From Arcanobacterium sp. (GTDB lineage Bacteria > Actinomycetota > Actinomycetes > Actinomycetales > Actinomycetaceae): a stretch of 64,000 nt of DNA. Below are positions 17,110-26,827 of the stretch, in pieces. How positions within the stretch are numbered: position 1 is the stretch's first letter; each line of letters starts with the position of its first letter. Both the position numbers and the translations under genes were made by a program. The notes below the pieces were generated by a model. The model made no database searches and had not been told where the DNA came from. It was given only the letters and a program-made list of their open reading frames with translations. Location of the stretch: contig JALFSN010000006.1 of the NCBI GenBank assembly GCA_022778805.1, positions 62,001-126,000 on the forward strand, in the 5' to 3' direction.

Positions 17110-19007
17110 CGGCGAACTATCTCACTGCGCTTGACGCTCTCGCCTCCGAATCCCACAGTGATGCCGAGTGGTATCGCACTGCGATTTTCTACGAAGTGTT
17201 GCTGCGGGCTTTTGGAGACTCTACTGGCTCTGGAATGGGCGATTTGCGCGGCCTGACGGAGCATCTAGGCTACCTGCAATGGCTGGGCATCGACTGCTTG
17301 TGGATTCCGCCTTTCTATCCCTCCCCGATGCGCGATGGCGGCTACGATATCTCTGATTTCACCGCCATTGACCCTATCTATGGTTCATTGGAAGATTTTG
17401 AAGCTCTCGTGGCCGGCATTCATCAGCGTGGCATGCGCATCATCATCGATCTAGTTATCAACCACACCTCCGATCAGCACCCGTGGTTCAAAGCCTCACG
17501 CGAAGATCCTGACGGCCCATATGGGGATTTTTATGTGTGGCGTGACGACGATACCGGATACGGCGATGCCCGCGTGATTTTCGTCGATACCGAAGAGTCA
17601 AACTGGAGCCTCGATCCGGTGCGCAAGCAGTACTACTGGCACCGATTTTTCTCTCACCAGCCCGATCTCAACTACGAGAATCCAGCCGTGCGTGAAGCTA
17701 TGCTCGACGTCGTGCGTTTCTGGTGCCGGCTCGGTATCGACGGTTTTCGGCTTGACGCCGTCCCCTACCTGTTTGAAGAAGAGGGCACGAATGGTGAAAA
17801 TTTGCCTTCCACTCACGATTTCTTAGCTCAAATACGAGAGCTGGTAGACACGGAATTTCCTGGGAGAATCTTACTGGCAGAAGCTAATCAGTGGCCCTCC
17901 GACGTCACTCCTTACTTCGGCACCTCAGAGCGGCCTGAGTGCCACCTGTGTTTCAACTTCCCGCTCATGCCACGAATTTTCTATGCATTGCGCGATCAAA
18001 AAGCCGATGCCATCAGAGAGATTATGGCGGCGATGCCGTCGATACCTGCGGGCGGACAGTGGAGTACATTCCTGCGCAATCATGATGAACTCACACTGGA
18101 GATGGTGAGTGCGTCGGAGCGGGCACGCATGTATGAGTGGTATGCCAAAGACGCGCGGATGCGGGCAAACGTGGGAATTCGCAGACGTCTAGCTCCGCTG
18201 CTTGAAAATTCACGGGCACAAATTGAATTAGCTCATGCATTGCTCTTCTCTCTGCCTGGCTCTCCGTGCCTCTATTACGGCGATGAAATCGGGATGGGAG
18301 ACAATATCTGGCTCGACGATCGCGATTCTGTGCGCACTCCTATGCAGTGGACACCTGATCGAAACGCCGGATTTTCCCGAGCTGATCCTGGGAGGGTTTA
18401 TCTACCGCCAGTGCAAAGCCTGATTTACAACTATCAGGCCGTCAATGTGGAATCGCAACTCGCTCAGCCTGCTTCGCTGCTGCATTGGATGCGCCAGATG
18501 ATTGCGGTGCGAAAGCGCCTACCCGTGCTAGGGCGAGGAGATTTCGTATTGCGCGATTCGCTGCGCTCGGAAGTGCTCGCTTTTACTCGATCTGACGAAT
18601 ACCAACACGTCCTATGCGTCATGAACGTGAGCGATCAGCCGTGCGCCACTACCATCCGCGTGTCTGGATTTGAGGGATGGAATGTGCATGACGCCTCTAG
18701 CGGCGCCTCCTTCCCCCCGATTGCCAGCGATGGCTCCTACACCATCACTCTCGGATCTCGCGGCTTCTTCTGGCTCGTCCTCACCGCCCAAACGCCCCAG
18801 CCTGACGCCGTGCATCTTCCAGAAAGACCGGAAAAAGTAGAACTGGAGAAACCGGAGAACCCCGAGAAAACAGAGGAACTAGACAAAGCTGCAGCTACCT
18901 CACCAGCTTCCTATCAGCACACTGCCGCGATAGCTCTAGACGCTGTGACTTCAGAGCCGCAGTTATCTCCTCCATCTCCTCACGAAGTGGAGATTAGATA
19001 TGCCTAA
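17106..19007 (+). CDS. treS: Trehalose synthase (maltose alpha-D-glucosyltransferase)
   Basis: ESHSDAEWYRTAIFYEVLLRAFGDSTGSGMGDLRGLTEHLGYLQWLGIDCLWIPPFYPSPMRDGGYDISD; 4-bp overlap with glgE. Confidence 0.95.
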   Translation: MTANYLTALDALASESHSDAEWYRTAIFYEVLLRAFGDSTGSGMGDLRGLTEHLGYLQWLGIDCLWIPPFYPSPMRDGGYDISDFTAIDPIYGSLEDFEALVAGIHQRGMRIIIDLVINHTSDQHPWFKASREDPDGPYGDFYVWRDDDTGYGDARVIFVDTEESNWSLDPVRKQYYWHRFFSHQPDLNYENPAVREAMLDVVRFWCRLGIDGFRLDAVPYLFEEEGTNGENLPSTHDFLAQIRELVDTEFPGRILLAEANQWPSDVTPYFGTSERPECHLCFNFPLMPRIFYALRDQKADAIREIMAAMPSIPAGGQWSTFLRNHDELTLEMVSASERARMYEWYAKDARMRANVGIRRRLAPLLENSRAQIELAHALLFSLPGSPCLYYGDEIGMGDNIWLDDRDSVRTPMQWTPDRNAGFSRADPGRVYLPPVQSLIYNYQAVNVESQLAQPASLLHWMRQMIAVRKRLPVLGRGDFVLRDSLRSEVLAFTRSDEYQHVLCVMNVSDQPCATTIRVSGFEGWNVHDASSGASFPPIASDGSYTITLGSRGFFWLVLTAQTPQPDAVHLPERPEKVELEKPENPEKTEELDKAAATSPASYQHTAAIALDAVTSEPQLSPPSPHEVEIRYA

Positions 19008-20868
19008 CTGCGCCGAATCCGTCCCCACGTCAGCTCTCGATGCCAGCGAGACGAGCGAACTCGTCGCTGTGCTCACGCCGTGGCTCATACAGCAGCGATG
19101 GTATGTGCGTGCAGAGAGGCCAGAAGACACAGCAGATGAGCGTGTCGGAAAGAACGACGCCCCCACCACCTCCGCGCGCATCATCCGCGCCATCATTCTT
19201 TCGCGCGCTGCCTCAGGCCGCACAATTTTTGCGCTCGTCGCCCATGCCGAGCGGCTTTACTCCGTGCCGCTTTTCATCGAGCGCCTGGCAGAAGTGCCCT
19301 CCGCTGCCTCTCTCTCCTCTAGTCTCTCTTCCTCTAGTTTTTCCTCATCTAGCGCTGGCAGTTGTGAGTCAATCGGCATCATTCACAGTAGTGACGGCGG
19401 CAGCCAGCGAGTCTTTGACGCTACTGAGCATCCGAGTGGCCAGATGGCTCTGCTTCGTGCCACTCTTGGAGATGTCACTCCAGCCGACGAGAGCACGTCA
19501 GCAAGCAATAGCTCACTCGCCGAGAGCGCTGCCACAGCTGAGGCTGGAGCGACCTCAGCTGATATTGCTCCAGCCTCACACGTCCTCACCGGCGTGGCGC
19601 TGCGCGAGCCTTTCACTGCATTGCCGCCCGTCATCAGCTCTCACAAACTCACCTCTGAACAGTCAAACACCTCAATTATCTACGACTTCGCGCCAGGCTC
19701 TCACCCTGCCGGACTCATCGTCAAGGTATTGCGCCTCGTCCAGGCTGGGCGCAATCCTGATGTAGAACTAGAGACGGCACTTGATCAGGCATCTCCCGAT
19801 AGCAGCAGCGCCGATCACTATGGGCATATCCCCGTCGTCCCGCATCAATATGGCTATGCCACCATTCGCTACCCACAAGAGGAGAGCAACGCTACCGGCG
19901 CCGCCCCTGCCCGTTCCTATGCTTCCGGCAGCCATATAGAGAGCGGCAGCTATAGGGAGAGTGCTGCAGACGTCATGGTTGCTAGCGAATTTCTTGCCGG
20001 CTCCAGCGATGCCTGGCAACTTTTCACTCGCGCACTCACCTCTAGCGCAGCTAACTCTGGCACGCCCAGCCCCAGCACCCTCACTCCTGGAGCAGCTACT
20101 CCTGACACCTCTGCTGGCGCCTCTCCCGCAGCTGCCCCCACCAGCGCCCAGCCCGCCAGCGCCAGCATCGGCGCCCAACCCACCGATGAGTTTGCCCGCA
20201 TGAGCGCCGACATTGCCGCTCTCGGCGCGCTCACACGCGCGATGCACAGCCAGCTCGCAGCGGCATGCACGCAGGTAGAACCCACCGAGCAGATGCGTAG
20301 AGCACAGCTGAAATCATGGCAGGAGCGCGCCAATCATGCTCTTGAACTCGCGCGCGAACTCGAACCTCTGCGCAGCAGTATCACTGCTATCTATGAGCGC
20401 GCCGCCCGCATCCCGTGGCCGCCGCTGCAGCGCATCCACGGCGATTACCATCTTGGCCAAGTGCTGCGCACGCGCACTGGAAGCTGGAGGGTAATTGATT
20501 TCGAGGGAGAGCCGCTGCGAGCGCTGAGCGAGCGTACTGCCCCCGATCTGGCGCTGCGCGATGTGGCCGGTATGCTGCGATCCCTGAGCTACGCGGCAGG
20601 CTATGCCCGCAAAAACGGCGCCCGCCCCGATGACATGGACCACTGGGAACGCTCCGCCCACGAGACTTTCCTGCGCTCGTATAGTTCGCTGAGTCCAACC
20701 AGTTCGCTGAGCTCTGCACACCCACTGCAAGCCAACGATCGGCTTCTGCTCACAGCGCTCGTACTGGATAAGGCACTGTACGAAGTGGCATATGAAGCTG
20801 CCTACCGCCCCGAGTGGGTAGATATCCCCATCAGTGGCGCGCACGCACTAGTAAAAAATACTGAGTGA
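19000..20868 (+). CDS. mak: Maltokinase with Ser/Ala-rich low-complexity insertions
   Basis: WLIQQRWYVRAE N-terminus; IHGDYHLGQVLRTRTGSWRVIDFEGEPLRALSERTAPDLALRDVAGMLRSLSYAAGY; overlaps treS by 8 bp. Confidence 0.92.
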   Translation: MPNCAESVPTSALDASETSELVAVLTPWLIQQRWYVRAERPEDTADERVGKNDAPTTSARIIRAIILSRAASGRTIFALVAHAERLYSVPLFIERLAEVPSAASLSSSLSSSSFSSSSAGSCESIGIIHSSDGGSQRVFDATEHPSGQMALLRATLGDVTPADESTSASNSSLAESAATAEAGATSADIAPASHVLTGVALREPFTALPPVISSHKLTSEQSNTSIIYDFAPGSHPAGLIVKVLRLVQAGRNPDVELETALDQASPDSSSADHYGHIPVVPHQYGYATIRYPQEESNATGAAPARSYASGSHIESGSYRESAADVMVASEFLAGSSDAWQLFTRALTSSAANSGTPSPSTLTPGAATPDTSAGASPAAAPTSAQPASASIGAQPTDEFARMSADIAALGALTRAMHSQLAAACTQVEPTEQMRRAQLKSWQERANHALELARELEPLRSSITAIYERAARIPWPPLQRIHGDYHLGQVLRTRTGSWRVIDFEGEPLRALSERTAPDLALRDVAGMLRSLSYAAGYARKNGARPDDMDHWERSAHETFLRSYSSLSPTSSLSSAHPLQANDRLLLTALVLDKALYEVAYEAAYRPEWVDIPISGAHALVKNTE

Positions 20869-20938
20869 AAATAGCCAATGAACACCGCTCAACCGAGATA
20901 GAATCAGGGTAATTCACCCGAAAGTGAAAGTTAGAACT

Positions 20939-23152
20939 ATGAACGCAAACCCCATTCCCATCTCATACGACATTCTCGACCTAGTCTCAAACGGGTTCTA
21001 CTATGCCCCGCATGATATTCTCGGCCCGCATATGCACGACGATGGCCACCACGTGACGATTCGAGTGGAGCGGCAGCTCGCTGACGCCGTGTACGTCGTC
21101 ACCCCTGAGGGTGAATTTGAAGCTCAACACGAATTCAATGGAATCTGGTTTGTGGTACTTGAGCGCGAGGACGTCCCCGAGTATCGCGTGCGCGCTGTCT
21201 ACGGGGAGTCCTCATACCTCTCCGACGACGGATACCGCTTTTTGCCCACGGTGGGAGAGACCGACAAATACCTTTTTGGCGAGGGGCGACATGAACGCCT
21301 GTGGGAAGTGCTCGGCGCACATGTCCACACCTATCCCACATCTATGGGCGATGTAGAGGGCGTGAGTTTTGCCGTGTGGGCTCCCAATGCTCGCGCCGTG
21401 CGCGTCGTCGGCGATTTCAACGGTTGGAATGGCACAGCTTCTTCCATGCGTTCGCTCGGCTCCAGCGGAATCTGGGAACTCTTTATTCCTGGCGCTCGCG
21501 AGGGAGAACGCTACAAATACGAAATTCAATATCAAGATGGCAGCCTGCATCAAAAAGCCGATCCGATGGCGCAGCGCACAGAGGTACCTCCCAGCACTGC
21601 CAGCGTGATCACCGCCCAACACTTTGAATGGGATGACGCCGAATGGCTCCGCGAACGCAGCGAGCACGATCCACACAGCGGGCCAGTGAGCGTATACGAA
21701 ATGCACTTGGGATCGTGGAGGCAGGGCTTAGATTATCGCACCCTGGCCGAGCAGCTCATTGGACACGTGCAGTACTGCGGATTCACGCACGTGGAATTCA
21801 TGCCGCTGGCCGAGCATCCATTCGGGCCAAGCTGGGGCTATCAGGTCACCAGCTACTACTCTCCCACGGCTCGCTACGGTACTCCCGACGATCTGCGCTA
21901 TCTCATTAATGAGCTGCACAAGGCCGGCATTGGCGTCATTATGGATTGGGTGCCGGCGCACTTCCCACGCGACGAATGGGCACTCGCTCGCTTCGACGGA
22001 ACTCCTCTGTATGAAGATCCCAACCCGCTGCGCGGGGAGCATCCCGATTGGGGCACGTATGTGTTTAATTTCGGACGCAATGAGGTGCGCAATTTCCTCG
22101 TGGCGAATGCTCTCTATTGGCTCAGCCAGTTCCATATCGACGCAATTCGTATGGATGCCGTAGCTTCGATGCTCTATCTCGATTATTCCCGCGAAGCTGG
22201 CAAATGGCAACCCAATATTTACGGCGGCCGCGAAAATCTTGAAGCGATTTCATTTATTCAAGAGACCAATGCCACCGCTTATAAGAACAACCCTGGCATT
22301 ATGATGATCGCCGAAGAGAGCACCTCTTGGGACGGCGTCACTGCCCTCACCGATCATGGCGGCCTCGGTTTCGGCCTCAAATGGAATATGGGCTGGATGA
22401 ACGACACTCTTCGCTACATGGAAGAGAAGCCTATTAACCGCCGGTGGCATCACGGCGAGCTCACGTTCTCCCTCGTCTACGCGTTCAGCGAGCATTTCCT
22501 CCTCCCCCTCTCCCACGATGAAGTGGTACACGGCAAAGGTTCGCTCTACTCCAAGATGCCTGGCGATCACTGGCAAAAGCTCGCTGGCGTGCGGCTCCTC
22601 TACGGCTACCAGTGGAGTCACCCTGGCAAACAGCTGCTCTTTATGGGGCAAGAGTTTGCCCAGATCGACGAGTGGAATGAGGGACGGAGCCTCGATTGGT
22701 GGCTCACCCAGAATGAGGGGCATGACGGCGTCATGAGCTGCGTGCGCGATCTCAATAAGGTGTACCGTGCTCACCCAGCACTGTGGAGTGAAGATTTCAC
22801 CAACGCTGGCTTTGAGTGGATTGAAGTCTCTGACGGCGATCACAATGTACTCTCGTACCTGCGCAAGAGCCACGACGGTAGCGACGTTTTGGCCATCGTT
22901 TGCAACTTCGCTGGCACGACGCACAATGACTACCGTGTGGGGCTGCCTTTTGGGGGCGAATGGGACGAGATATTCAACTCTGATGCCACCGTCTATGGAG
23001 GCTCTGGCGTCGGCAATCTCGGCAAGGTGCAGGCGGAAGAGATCAGCTGGAACGGGCGGCCATATTCTGCCGCGATGCAGCTCCCACCGCTGAGCGTGAT
23101 CTACCTTGCGCCGAAGAAAGAGGGCGCCGGCGAATCAGCTGAACAGGCCTGA
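20939..23152 (+). CDS. glgB: 1,4-alpha-glucan branching enzyme
   Basis: VYEMHLGSWR, GFTHVEFMPLAEHPFGPSWGYQVTSYYSPTARYGTP, IDAIRMDAVASMLYLDYSREAGKWQPNIYGGRENLEAI; ATG at 20939 preferred. Confidence 0.96.
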   Translation: MNANPIPISYDILDLVSNGFYYAPHDILGPHMHDDGHHVTIRVERQLADAVYVVTPEGEFEAQHEFNGIWFVVLEREDVPEYRVRAVYGESSYLSDDGYRFLPTVGETDKYLFGEGRHERLWEVLGAHVHTYPTSMGDVEGVSFAVWAPNARAVRVVGDFNGWNGTASSMRSLGSSGIWELFIPGAREGERYKYEIQYQDGSLHQKADPMAQRTEVPPSTASVITAQHFEWDDAEWLRERSEHDPHSGPVSVYEMHLGSWRQGLDYRTLAEQLIGHVQYCGFTHVEFMPLAEHPFGPSWGYQVTSYYSPTARYGTPDDLRYLINELHKAGIGVIMDWVPAHFPRDEWALARFDGTPLYEDPNPLRGEHPDWGTYVFNFGRNEVRNFLVANALYWLSQFHIDAIRMDAVASMLYLDYSREAGKWQPNIYGGRENLEAISFIQETNATAYKNNPGIMMIAEESTSWDGVTALTDHGGLGFGLKWNMGWMNDTLRYMEEKPINRRWHHGELTFSLVYAFSEHFLLPLSHDEVVHGKGSLYSKMPGDHWQKLAGVRLLYGYQWSHPGKQLLFMGQEFAQIDEWNEGRSLDWWLTQNEGHDGVMSCVRDLNKVYRAHPALWSEDFTNAGFEWIEVSDGDHNVLSYLRKSHDGSDVLAIVCNFAGTTHNDYRVGLPFGGEWDEIFNSDATVYGGSGVGNLGKVQAEEISWNGRPYSAAMQLPPLSVIYLAPKKEGAGESAEQA

Positions 23153-23360
23153 ATAACCCAATCGCGCAGCCAAAAGCAAGCTAAGCAGGCTGCGGCTGAA
23201 AGCCGCTGATCGGCACAGTTGGCAGCCGCTGGCGGCGCGCGATAGAACTGAATGCGCGACTAAAACCACGCCTGAGCAAAACAGTGCCAAGCCGTAGTGC
23301 TCAGCTCAAATCGTAGCGCTCAAACTACAGCACCTACCGCAGTGCCTAAACCGCGCATCA

Positions 23361-24356
23361 TCAGAACAGCACGTTTGTGAGCGCTTTTCGCGCTTGCTTC
23401 ACACCCTCGGGATTGCTCTCTTCAGCCAGAGAAAACAGCTCTAGCAGTCGCAGACGTGCACTGTCGCGCACATCTGCCTGCGTAGCTGCCACGACGGCAA
23501 TCAGCCGCCGGAAAGCGCTCTCTTGCTGCCCGAGTGAGAACTCAATGTCAGCTGCATCGAGATGTGGCTGCAGCTGTGAGAGCGGAGCCGTGGCTGCGGC
23601 AGCGAGGATATCTTGAGCAGATGATGCGGAATTGTCTGGATTGAGCCGTGCGAGACGCTGATAGAGTTCGCTCTGGTGCAGATAGCGCAGCGCAATTTCA
23701 TCGCCAGGATTGTCTTTCAGCGCTTGGGTGAATGCGTCTCGGGCACGCTCAAAATCTCCAGCGTTCAGAGCGTCAATGCCATCTTTGTACGCCGGCGGAA
23801 TCTCGGGGGCTGCTGGCTCAGGCTCGCGCTCGCCGTCAAGGTGCCCGTTCAAGCCGTAGTGCGCAGCAGTGGCCAGTAGCTTTTCCATAGCGTCCGCTAT
23901 AGCTGCTTCCTCAGGAAGACCTTGGAACAGCGGGATGGGTTGTCCTTGTATCAGCGCTGCCGCAGTGGGGACGGCGCTCACGCCAAATGCTGCCGTCACC
24001 TCTGATTGGCTATCGGTATCGACTGTGGCCAATTGGAAACGGCCATGCTCTGCGTGGACGAGGTCCTCAAAGCGCTGCACGAGCGTGGCCGAATTGGGAG
24101 AGTGCTGCGAGTGGAAGACGACCACCACCGGCAGTTGCATCGACGTCGTCACTACCTCTTGCAGATTGTCTTTCGTCACGGCCACAATCAACGCGCCGTG
24201 TACCACGGCGCCGGCGTCACCCGCACCAGTTCTACTCGCACCTGCAGCACCACTTGCAGTTCCGGCACCTGCAACCTGACCAGCGCGCCCCCGCACTGAA
24301 CCAGATTGCGGCGAATTTTTCTGAGCAAATTGCGATAGATCAACTACTGGAGCCAT
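23361..24356 (-). CDS. Tetratricopeptide protein with thioredoxin-like domain (CnoX/YbbN-like co-chaperone)
   Basis: LPVVVVFHSQHSPNSATLVQRFEDL (Trx-like, no CxxC), then INALNAGDFERARDAFTQALKDNPGDEIALRYL TPR-like region. Confidence 0.8.
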   Translation of the reverse strand: MAPVVDLSQFAQKNSPQSGSVRGRAGQVAGAGTASGAAGASRTGAGDAGAVVHGALIVAVTKDNLQEVVTTSMQLPVVVVFHSQHSPNSATLVQRFEDLVHAEHGRFQLATVDTDSQSEVTAAFGVSAVPTAAALIQGQPIPLFQGLPEEAAIADAMEKLLATAAHYGLNGHLDGEREPEPAAPEIPPAYKDGIDALNAGDFERARDAFTQALKDNPGDEIALRYLHQSELYQRLARLNPDNSASSAQDILAAAATAPLSQLQPHLDAADIEFSLGQQESAFRRLIAVVAATQADVRDSARLRLLELFSLAEESNPEGVKQARKALTNVLF

Positions 24357-24425
24357 ATGCTCGCTTCCTTATCACAGCTAAGAGAACGTTCCTTGTTGCG
24401 AGGATACCTGTGTGGAATACCCGCT

Positions 24426-25448
24426 CTAGTCCACTTTAACGCTTTCTAATACGTTGCTGCTCGCGCCAATCACCTGCACTGTCTCACCAGCATTTTTAGC
24501 GGGGATATAAAAAGCTACTAAGAGTGAAAATTCGCTCGTCAGCGGCTTATCCACCGTCACTTCAACATCTGGATTATCTTTTGAGCCAGAGAGCATCAAC
24601 GATTCTGGGGTGCCCTTAAAAGTGATGGGTTGTACGCGAGACTTGCTCTCATATTTTGTGGAGTACTTCATCTCGCCAATGACGACGAGCCCTCGATCAT
24701 CGGTGCTTACCACCACCGGCGCAGTACCACTATCCGCGAAGCTCATAGAGATCGTACCGAAATTCCCCACATTTTGCCGCAATGCGTCAAGCTGCCCTTT
24801 CAGCTGGGTAAAAACGGGGTCGTCTTTTTGAAAAGGAACACCAGAGACCTTTTGGCTCGCATTGTACGCTGCATAGGCAGCCGTCACCGTGGCAGGATCT
24901 GTGAGGTAGTTCCCCGCGTTGAGTTTCGGATAGCCAGCCGCGTCATCGAGGGTAGAAGCTAGAGTTGGCAGTTCCACCGTCGGGAAGAGACTCACCTGCC
25001 CCCACAGCTGGTAATTCGCACGGGCATTCTCCTGCTGCCACGCCGTGAGTGTGCGCTGATTTTGTCCATCCGTGGGCGCTCCGAAAGCCACCAGCGAGCG
25101 TGGATACGCCGCTCCCGACGACACCGCAGCGGCTTGAGCATCAATGGCGAACGTCGAAATCTTCGTATCAGACTTCAGGCTGCGCAGCTTGTACTGGGCG
25201 GTGCGTTGAGCACGTGCAGGCTGCCCTATCCGCGCTGTCAGAGCGTTGGCATCGCCTTTTTTATCGGCGTCAGCGAGCGCCTGCTCCGTCTGCTGAGCTA
25301 TGGTGGCGTACTGATTCTGCGTCACTACTTCTTCCGCAGTATTCGTCACGTGCGGCTGTGGCACCTCTTGCTGCTGACATGCCGTTAAGCATACTGCGAG
25401 CAGTGCAATTGTACCGACAGCTCCTATCTTGGCTCCTGTCCTACGCAT
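24426..25448 (-). CDS. Conserved hypothetical lipoprotein
   Basis: Lipobox LLAVCLTAC; last in a minus-strand pair, overlaps upstream ORF by 8 bp. Confidence 0.7.
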   Translation of the reverse strand: MRRTGAKIGAVGTIALLAVCLTACQQQEVPQPHVTNTAEEVVTQNQYATIAQQTEQALADADKKGDANALTARIGQPARAQRTAQYKLRSLKSDTKISTFAIDAQAAAVSSGAAYPRSLVAFGAPTDGQNQRTLTAWQQENARANYQLWGQVSLFPTVELPTLASTLDDAAGYPKLNAGNYLTDPATVTAAYAAYNASQKVSGVPFQKDDPVFTQLKGQLDALRQNVGNFGTISMSFADSGTAPVVVSTDDRGLVVIGEMKYSTKYESKSRVQPITFKGTPESLMLSGSKDNPDVEVTVDKPLTSEFSLLVAFYIPAKNAGETVQVIGASSNVLESVKVD

Positions 25449-26604
25449 TGCCGCCTCTCTCCCACGCCTGTGTATCGTCGATCAGTTCATCTTCACCCTC
25501 GTCATTTTCAAACGGCTCAGTGTAGGTCCACAGAGTGATATTGTCCGTCTCGTCGGCATCGCGGCGTTCGCCGTCACGGTGAGCACGAGCACCAGTAGCG
25601 TGGGAACCGTGCTCCCCTGATACACCGTCAGCTGTGACGCCGTTAGCCGCGTGTGACTCACCGGTCTCATCACCAGCCTCATCACCCATCGGTTCAGCGA
25701 TGATGAGCCGATCTTTTTCGCTGAGATCGCGTTCCCTGATGCTCAAGGTGCGCGATGTGCCTGGAAGCACACCTGCTCCGAACGCGCCGTCCGTGTGGGC
25801 GTGCTGCACGGCGCGATCCGTGCTCGGATGAGCTAAATCGCCGTGAAATGCCGGAAGTTCCGTCGTGAGCGCCATAGCGCGCTCTTCCCTATAGGCCTGT
25901 GTCTGCGCTTCTTGACGGGCGAGAGTCTCCCGCTTCATTTGATCGCGCCACGCCGTGAGCAGTAGCACCGCGCCGATAAGTGCGAGCAGCACTCCCATCA
26001 CGATGAATGGCGCTGGAGATGCCATCCGCTCTGTGCGCACCCAGCTGAGGGTGAGCTGCGGAGCCACACCAGTGGAGCTGGTGGCGATGAGTGAACGATC
26101 TACCCCTGGCTCCACGTCTAAATCAAACGAGACAGTTCCCTTGCCACTGCCAGCTTTCTCCCACTGATCGGACTGGGAGAGATGGAATCCCCCTGCACTG
26201 ATAGTTTTCTTATCGGCATCATTGGTTTTAGAGTCGGCGCGGTGATCTTCCACAGCAGGCTCAAGAAGCTCACGCCCCTCATTGGCAAAACCTCGTACCG
26301 TGCGCGCTGCGGACGCTCCTACATAGCCAGCGACATCCTTGGATGAGCCATATCCCCATTCGATAACGTCATCTGCTTGGCTGGCCGTCAGCGTCACGCG
26401 CGGCTGATCCGTCACGATATTGAGCACCCCAGGGGCGGTGTAGATGAAAATAGCTTCCGGCGTTGAATCCGCCGTCAGCGTCACGATTTTCTCAGGATTA
26501 AACGTCGCTGCGTGCCACGCCGTCACTGCGGTGAGCATCACCCCCGTGGAGGCCAACAACACGCCAAAAATAGTTTTGGCGTTCCATTTTTTTACAACGC
26601 GCAT
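25441..26604 (-). CDS. Conserved hypothetical membrane protein, two TM segments with ectodomain and acidic/charged C-terminal tail
   Basis: VLLASTGVMLTAVTAWHAATF and FIVMGVLLALIGAVLLLTAW; SD GAGGAG. Confidence 0.7.
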   Translation of the reverse strand: MRVVKKWNAKTIFGVLLASTGVMLTAVTAWHAATFNPEKIVTLTADSTPEAIFIYTAPGVLNIVTDQPRVTLTASQADDVIEWGYGSSKDVAGYVGASAARTVRGFANEGRELLEPAVEDHRADSKTNDADKKTISAGGFHLSQSDQWEKAGSGKGTVSFDLDVEPGVDRSLIATSSTGVAPQLTLSWVRTERMASPAPFIVMGVLLALIGAVLLLTAWRDQMKRETLARQEAQTQAYREERAMALTTELPAFHGDLAHPSTDRAVQHAHTDGAFGAGVLPGTSRTLSIRERDLSEKDRLIIAEPMGDEAGDETGESHAANGVTADGVSGEHGSHATGARAHRDGERRDADETDNITLWTYTEPFENDEGEDELIDDTQAWERGGNA

Positions 26605-26827
26605 TCCCGTTTTCTCCTCGCATGTTTGCTGCGCAGCTAAGCTACATTCACGCCACAGTTGGCTTCCTATCGACGCCCATCATGAAGCCGGTACTGATGA
26701 AAGTATAACGATTTAGCAACAATAAATTGCAATAATGCAGATGAAGGTAATGCCCCTCACGTTCTGCATACCCGTGCGATACGTTAGGATTTAATGTAAT
26801 GAGTGACGAAGGAGAATGAGGAACGCC

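Noticed and set aside
23161-23345. Possible ncRNA in the glgB/CnoX-like spacer
   Set aside because: Only a weak GCGGCT-GAA-AGCCGC hairpin and loosely similar repeats; no promoter/terminator pair recognised.
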